Positions 58,301 through 64,000 of a stretch of 64,000 bases of DNA are shown here, piece after piece (position 1 is the stretch's first letter; each line of letters begins with the position of its first letter). The stretch spans positions 1,392,902,863-1,392,966,862 of the forward strand of contig OY856410.1 in the NCBI GenBank assembly GCA_963693085.1, given 5' to 3'. Source of the DNA: Alisma plantago-aquatica. Its lineage: Eukaryota; Streptophyta; Magnoliopsida; Alismatales; Alismataceae. The notes beneath the pieces are model-generated. The model ran no database searches. It was not told the origin of the DNA and saw only the letters and a list, made by a program, of their open reading frames with translations. The translations under genes were made by a program, and so were the position numbers.

Positions 58301-61300
58301 ACATTCCTAATCAAATTGGAATAAAGTGTGTGTACATTAATTTCTCTTTTTCTCTCTCCTCATTTGAGGGTGCAAACATGCTCCAAATCAATTAAAAATT
58401 GACCCCTGGCCCATTTTTGATATGAGAAATTCAAATATGCAATTATATTTCCATTTCTAAGACTTTTCATTCATTAAAATTGGTAAATCTTATTTTCTCT
58501 TTCCTCATGTATTAATGACTCTAAGATTCTCCAAATTTGATGAAACTTCACCCACAAGTCACATTAAGTGTCTTGGATACAAATTTGCCATCAATTTTAC
58601 TAATTGAAGTTGTTTTTACATTTATTTAATGTTTTGAAGGTTCTACACACTTTTTCTCTCCTAATTTCATTTTTTAATCAAATATTCTCCAAATTGAGTG
58701 AAAATTAACCCAAAGGCATATCTTAGTGTGTAGATCACGAATTTTGAATTAGTTGTTACTTTTGGAGTCATTAATGGTTTTATTTTATATTTTTAGATAT
58801 TTCCTGTTTTTGTATTCAATTAATTCAATTATACTTCCAATTTTTCAAAAGTTGTGAAACTTATCACTCAAGTAAAAGTGTACTCAAAGAAAATGAATTT
58901 AGACTTGGAATTGTCCTTTGAGTTTTCCTTTTATGATTTTTAGGAAAATTACTCATATTATCACTATTTGTTACATGAAATCATTTAATGCCTTATTTTC
59001 TTAACTTTAGCCTTTCCCATTTTATTTCATTTTCTCTTTCTTACTCCAAAAGGCCATAGAAAGTTCTAGTACAAATTATTTTCTCAATATGTCACATAAG
59101 TGATCAAAATACATATTAGACCCTGATTAAAGCATTCACTGAGGTATTTGTGCATAAACCCATTTGTTGGCATAAATAATGAACAAATGTTCATCAAACA
59201 ACTATAATTTCCACAAATTAAACATCAAAGCCAAAAAGGATAAAAATGAAAGGAAAAGCTTGGAAAGGGCAAAAAAGAGAATATGTCCAAGTTTCGATAT
59301 GTTACATTATTTCTGTTACTCACCTCATATTCTTTCTTTGGTTGATCCCCATGGACTTCCATGGTGGAACCTACCCCATGTAGCTAAAGAACCTTCCTTT
59401 TTCCTATCTTTGGTATAAGGGAAGCTAGATTTCTTATAACAAAGGTTTTGGGTATGTTCAAGAGTTGATATAGGATCTGGAAGTTATGCATGTACCAGAT
59501 GGACCTCTTGATCATCACCATGATAGGTGAGCGATATAGCATTTGTTAGCATTTTTTGCATACTTGTACATACAAATCCCTAACTTTTTCTAAAAATATA
59601 TTTAGATGCCTAAAGGTCAAAATACCTATTTTACTATAATATAAAGTGGTTCCAAATTTTCATGCCTCCCTATATATCTTAAAAGTCATACTTGAAGATA
59701 TGGACATGTCCTCCTATAGGTGCAAAGAGTAAACTTTAGGAATATGTACATTGGTGCTCTAATATGCCCTAATCTTGTTCTATAATCCCCTAGCATACTA
59801 AAAGATGATTTTTAGATAAATGTTCAATATAAGTGAAATAAAATATGAAATTTTATGTCCTCCCTAATCTTCTTAAAGTGACCCTTGATGTTAAATTCAT
59901 GACCGCTTAAATTTATTTTTGTTGAAATTTGAAATACATGTGAATTGTCACTAAAAATGTTCTTTATGGTATCTTGGTGCCAAATGATGTGAAAATCAAT
60001 ATACATGTTATTCTTACTTCCTGAGAGTGTGTATATAATGATTTTAAGGCACTTATAGAACTGTTATGATGCTGAAATTTCATTTAAGTTAGACATTTAA
60101 TCTCAATGTGGCCATCGATGCATAGGAGTGACCTTTTTGTGTGATCTTGTATTTGATGTAACTCTTAGATACCTTTGAATTTTTAGTTGAAATTTGGTTT
60201 GGTGGTGTTTCATGGTAGTATGAGGTAGAATGAAGAATACTAGGTCATTTTGGTATTCCTATAAGATGTTGTCCTTAATATGGCCTTATGTGGTGAAATT
60301 AGCCTTTCATGGCCAGTAGTGGTGGTTTGTTCCTTAATGAGTACTTTGGGTTACATTTTGAGTTGTATTATATCTTCTAAAGTCATGAACACTTACTAGA
60401 GTCATAGATTAAGCTAATAGTCATTGTGAATCAAGAAGCATAAGTATGTGAATCTGCATGAAATGCATCACGGGGTAACTAATAAACATATGATGTAACT
60501 CAGAGATTCATTCATCCATGTCAGTTTTCATTGAAGATAATAGTTTTTTTATGTTAAAAGGATCATAGTGGGTTTATTCTCTTCCTAATATGATTACCTA
60601 TGGATTTCATATCTCATTTTGCTTTAATGTTAAGGGATTGAATAAGTATATAATAAAATGTGACATTGTAAGATGTATATAAGATATGAGATATATACAT
60701 GTAAGTTTGATGCCTTGAGGTTGATACCTTGAGTGTCATCATATGGGTGTCATCATCGGGATGATGGTAGGGACCTAGTATTAAAATTTCTCCATTAGTG
60801 AATATGGATGAAATATAAGATGATTGATAAATTAGTGAAACGGTTAAGGTGGGAGAAATTATGTGGTTTTATGGGTTTGATAACCTTGTCTTTAAATGAT
60901 GATGTACACTTCAATATAACCAAGTGGACTCTATAAGGTACATGTAATAAGGATTTGTTGACATGAACTAAATGTATCTAAAAGAAATGTAATGTGATAG
61001 TTCTTCATGATACCCTCACACTTGAATGGTGATGATTCATCATATTGTGTAATCATATCTTATCTTATATGATTGTTATGTGAATTTATATGTATAGAAT
61101 AATTATGTGTTTTTTTGTGCCATTTTCACATTTGAAATGAAATAGTGTAAGGAGATATATCCATAACTATGCCATAATTAAGGCTGACGTGCTATGACTT
61201 AATATGTCAGGCCTTGTGGTGGTTGAAATTGATATTTTGGGCCTTTTGTGGCCGAAGATGAATACTTGTACCATAATATAGTGGTTTGATATATGTGAAA

Positions 61301-61660
61301 ACGTTTTACATCCTTTGGAGTTGTTGGACTTGATTAATATGTCAACTATATCTCTTGGCATTGTTTGTAAGTGTTTTATACTTTTGAAATACAAATAATT
61401 GCTTAATTAATCAAGTGTAACCCTAACTATGATGTGCTCTGAGTATGTAGATTTATTTCCATGAGTCGTTAGGGGAAACAGTGAAATGGGTTAATCTTGT
61501 ATCAATCTATGATTTGTGAGAAGATGCCTGGAGGGTATATTGTTTCATATACGGGGTGTTTTCTATACCTTCAAATCCACAAGTTTTGTGGGGACATGGT
61601 TGTGCCTGATCATCTAGTGATATTTTGTGAAGATCGATTGTGATCATGTCTCAGTTTTTT
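58301..61660. other. AT-rich repeat-derived DNA, no gene
   Basis: No coding signal. The part near 61,390-61,490 (ATTAATCAAGTGTAACCCTAA, then TTAGGGGAAACAGTGAA) is faintly like 21,765-21,850 of the 4.5-kb gypsy LTR, so part of this stretch may be a very diverged relative of that LTR. Confidence 0.3.
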
Positions 61661-61671
61661 GGGTTTTATAT

Positions 61672-61800
<129 letters not shown>

Positions 61801-63312
61801 TGGACCCACTTTTGAGAAATTCCATTATAGTTTTGGCCTTTGATCACTCTACCTTTTGTTACCCTCACTTTGACCCAAGGTGTGTGGAGAAATTAAATTG
61901 TCCTATATATTATCATTAAAGAAAAGAAGAGTTCTCTTATGTAGTAGCACTACAATTTCCTTCTGCAACCCCCTTCTTCCTTTTGCATGCCTATTGGGTT
62001 ATGGAACGTCAATCGTAGCCCCTTGTCCCTTGTACCTAGCTTCATGGGTCAAGTGGAATGGATGGACACATAAGAATAATTGTTGGAAAGAGAAACATAA
62101 TTCTAAATTACTTTGACTCTTCCATAACATGAAACATATTAAAATTATAAATGCCACACTACTTAAGTACGTCTTGCTGCCTATATGGGAAGCTTTTATT
62201 ACGTTGATTTTAGTGGGTTTTCATGAATGGAGAGGAGAGGTATGAGTTATATGTATGAAGTCACAATCAATCTTGTTTTGCATAACAAACATCTTCTTGG
62301 ATGAATTTGACATTTCTTACTGATTGATTTTGAAAAGATATTCAGTTGGAGCATATTTGAAGACAAGTACATTTTAATTTTGAGGTGGTGATGATGCCTT
62401 AGTTTGGGTCTATGTTAAGAATGATAGAATGTATTCTTCATTCCCCATGAATGTCATTTCATGTGACATGCACATCTAGATTTTGTTGCATGATTTTATA
62501 GGTACTTGAGTGTTTATGGAAGGAGGAGAAGGAGGTAGATAAAGGCCATCACCATGAAAGATGAAGCCCACAAATCCAATAAGATGAACTCTAACCTACC
62601 ACAAGTTCTCAAGATACATGTTGAAGCAATTGGACTCCATGTTTGGATTCATGAATTATTTAAGTGCTACATGGAACTCTCTAGAACGATTGTGTTCCCT
62701 CTAGTGTGGCCTTTGCAAGAAGAGAACCAAGTACTCCAAACCATGTCTAAATGTATCACACCCAAAATGAACATTCACTCCAGAACAATCATTCCACAAA
62801 CCCACCACAATGTTCATTCTATTACCAAAAAGGTTTTGGTCGTTAGCCTCCATTTGTCTCTTCAATCATGTCATGTAAACACCCTAGCCACCATGACCAT
62901 TCTGCTCTGTACATCTGTTCTACCCAACCTACAAAACAACCGATCTGATCCCAAAACAACTGTGGCAAGACCACCCAAAATCCACCAAAATCCATGATCA
63001 AGACCCCATTTCCATCATGATCGTTCTCTTCAAAACAACCATTATGCCTCCCTAACCCTAGTTTCCTTACACTAAAGTTCTAGATTTTTCCCTCAATTAC
63101 CCTAGCCACCTTAGACCCCTATATAAACACTATTGGTAGCTAGGGCGAGAAGGTTAGCTGCTCCTAGCAACCACAACCTACCTCTCTCCTACCCAATTTC
63201 ACCTTGTACCTTCCATTTTTTTCAAACCTCTGAGATTCTTATTCATCTTATTCTCAGAGGACTAGAAAAACAATGGTATTTGAATTGTTAACTATGTTCC
63301 CAATCCCTTCTT
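61801..63312. other. Unassigned DNA with LTR-like promoter
   Basis: A 147-codon plus-strand frame (62,554-62,997) has no recognisable domain and a composition (Thr, His, Asn, Pro) expected of A/C-rich DNA; I do not call it a gene. A TATA motif (CTATATAAACAC, 63,119-63,130) sits in a C/A-rich block, an LTR-like layout. Confidence 0.35.
63120..63127 (+). promoter_or_regulatory. TATA box in LTR-like block
   Basis: TATATAAA after CCTTAGACCCC and before ACTATTGGTAGC. No gene follows on the plus strand; probably part of a retroelement LTR. Confidence 0.35.
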
Positions 63313-63760
63313 AGTAGATCCCATAAGCAAGATCGGGACTAACAGTCCAGGTATAGGAGGGAATATTGTTTTTACATGCCCACTTAGCTAGAATGTCATC
63401 AAGTTTGTTTGCCATCTTGCACCTATGTACCAGTTTGATATTATGTTTGATTGACATGTAGTGCTTGAAACAATGATGAATAGGTTGATACTTTTCTGGG
63501 ACTTTGATAACTCTATTGAGTATTTACATGCCATAATATTATATGTTTTTATGATGATTTTCCCTTGTTCATTGAGTACTTCATGCAAGCCTTGATTGAT
63601 TTCTAGTAATCCCTCTTCTAAGATATCAGCAACATAAGTATTTTCAGCACCTCTAATTCTCCAGTGATGTGTTATCCATGAGTGCATAGCTAATTATTGT
63701 CATATTGTCCCTCTTGATGACATATGCATATGTATTTAACTTCAGACTTCCTGTTGGTGG
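63313..63760 (-). pseudogene. LINE RNase H remnant at right edge
   Basis: Minus-strand pieces match the RNase H tail of plant L1 LINEs: PPTGSLKLNTYAYVIKRDN at 63,760 (usual P-P-x-G-x-x-K-L-N-x-D-G...R-D), then GAENTYVADILEEGLLEINQGLHEVL (usual N-N-x-A-E-x-x-A-L-x-x-G-L) near 63,640, and VHRCKMANKLDDILAKWAC near 63,430-63,370 (usual R-x-x-N-x-x-A-D-x-L-A-x-W-A), stopping at 63,313. At least two frame changes lie between the pieces and catalytic residues are mostly lost. The rest of the LINE would lie beyond the window. Confidence 0.65.
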
Positions 63761-64000
63761 TATTTCACAAGTCTATACAATGAATTGGGTGAGGTTGATT
63801 TGATTGTGTATGATTATAATCATACATTGACATCTTCACTTGAATATGAAAAAATTTGGCTGCCTTTATAACCAACATGTTTGTGTTTTTAAAAATAAAC
63901 TCATTCTCCATTTCCAAAGAAACTTGGTGGTTTCAGAAAACCACATGATTCCCTCCTTCCCATTGTCTTTGAGCTTGGTGTTGTTCGGTAAAATTCATTG

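Noticed and set aside
62554..62997. 147-codon plus-strand frame
   Set aside because: No domain and a composition expected from A/C-rich DNA. It lies in an LTR-like block with no supporting start context.

Overview
This is a transposable-element-rich stretch of a flowering-plant nuclear genome. Evidence for a plant is: L1-type LINE proteins with the plant zf-RVT/RNase H tail, Ty1/copia and Ty3/gypsy elements with plant-type priming sites (TGGTATCAGA) and polypurine tracts, a CACTA terminus, a Tourist-like MITE with TTA duplications, and a tRNA-derived SINE. The CACTA and LTR styles suggest a monocot, but the sequence alone does not fix the species. I find no intact host gene, no rRNA or tRNA gene, no CRISPR array and no bacterial-style operon. 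Nearly all long open reading frames are decayed transposon proteins or chance frames.

Layout. 1-11.6 kb: a decayed plus-strand copia element (5' LTR running in from the window edge, pol remnant 9.64-11.36 kb, 3' LTR start at 11.36 kb), into which a minus-strand LINE (1,254-5,947) inserted with a perfect 15-bp target-site duplication (TSD). The LINE has lost its whole reverse-transcriptase domain by internal deletion. 11.6-18.9 kb: AT-rich, unassigned. 18.9-29.06 kb: an old gypsy element with 4.5-kb LTRs and only 2.5 kb of internal DNA; its 3' LTR is truncated. 29.06-37.3 kb: the 3' end of a second gypsy element. Its LTR appears to hold a GC-rich 1.57-kb minus-strand LINE-like insert (perfect 18-bp TSD), a 456-bp TTA-flanked MITE and a further LTR at 33.4-36.1 kb. 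39.7-40.3 kb: an inverted copy of the first copia LTR. 40.87-41.21 kb: a MITE-like element with an internal 20-bp repeat array. 41.8-42.15 kb: a CACTA terminus next to a tRNA-like (box A/box B) sequence.

45.7-55.0 kb is a nest several layers deep. Copia 'B' (minus strand) was split inside its integrase by copia 'C' (47,646-54,393; TSD AGTTC). C carries in its leader a solo LTR (52,304-53,770; TSD GAAAA). B separately carries a 260-bp SINE (54,448-54,707) flanked by imperfect 13-bp TSDs. 56-58.3 kb is an LTR-like minus-strand region with a TATA box. 58.3-63.3 kb is AT-rich repeat-derived DNA with a long TA/TG microsatellite. 63.3-63.8 kb holds the RNase H remnant of another LINE at the right edge.

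The relations between features are mostly insertion order, not pathways. Coordinates of TSDs, LTR ends and TIRs were read by eye. Lineage names within copia and gypsy, and all ages, are inference.
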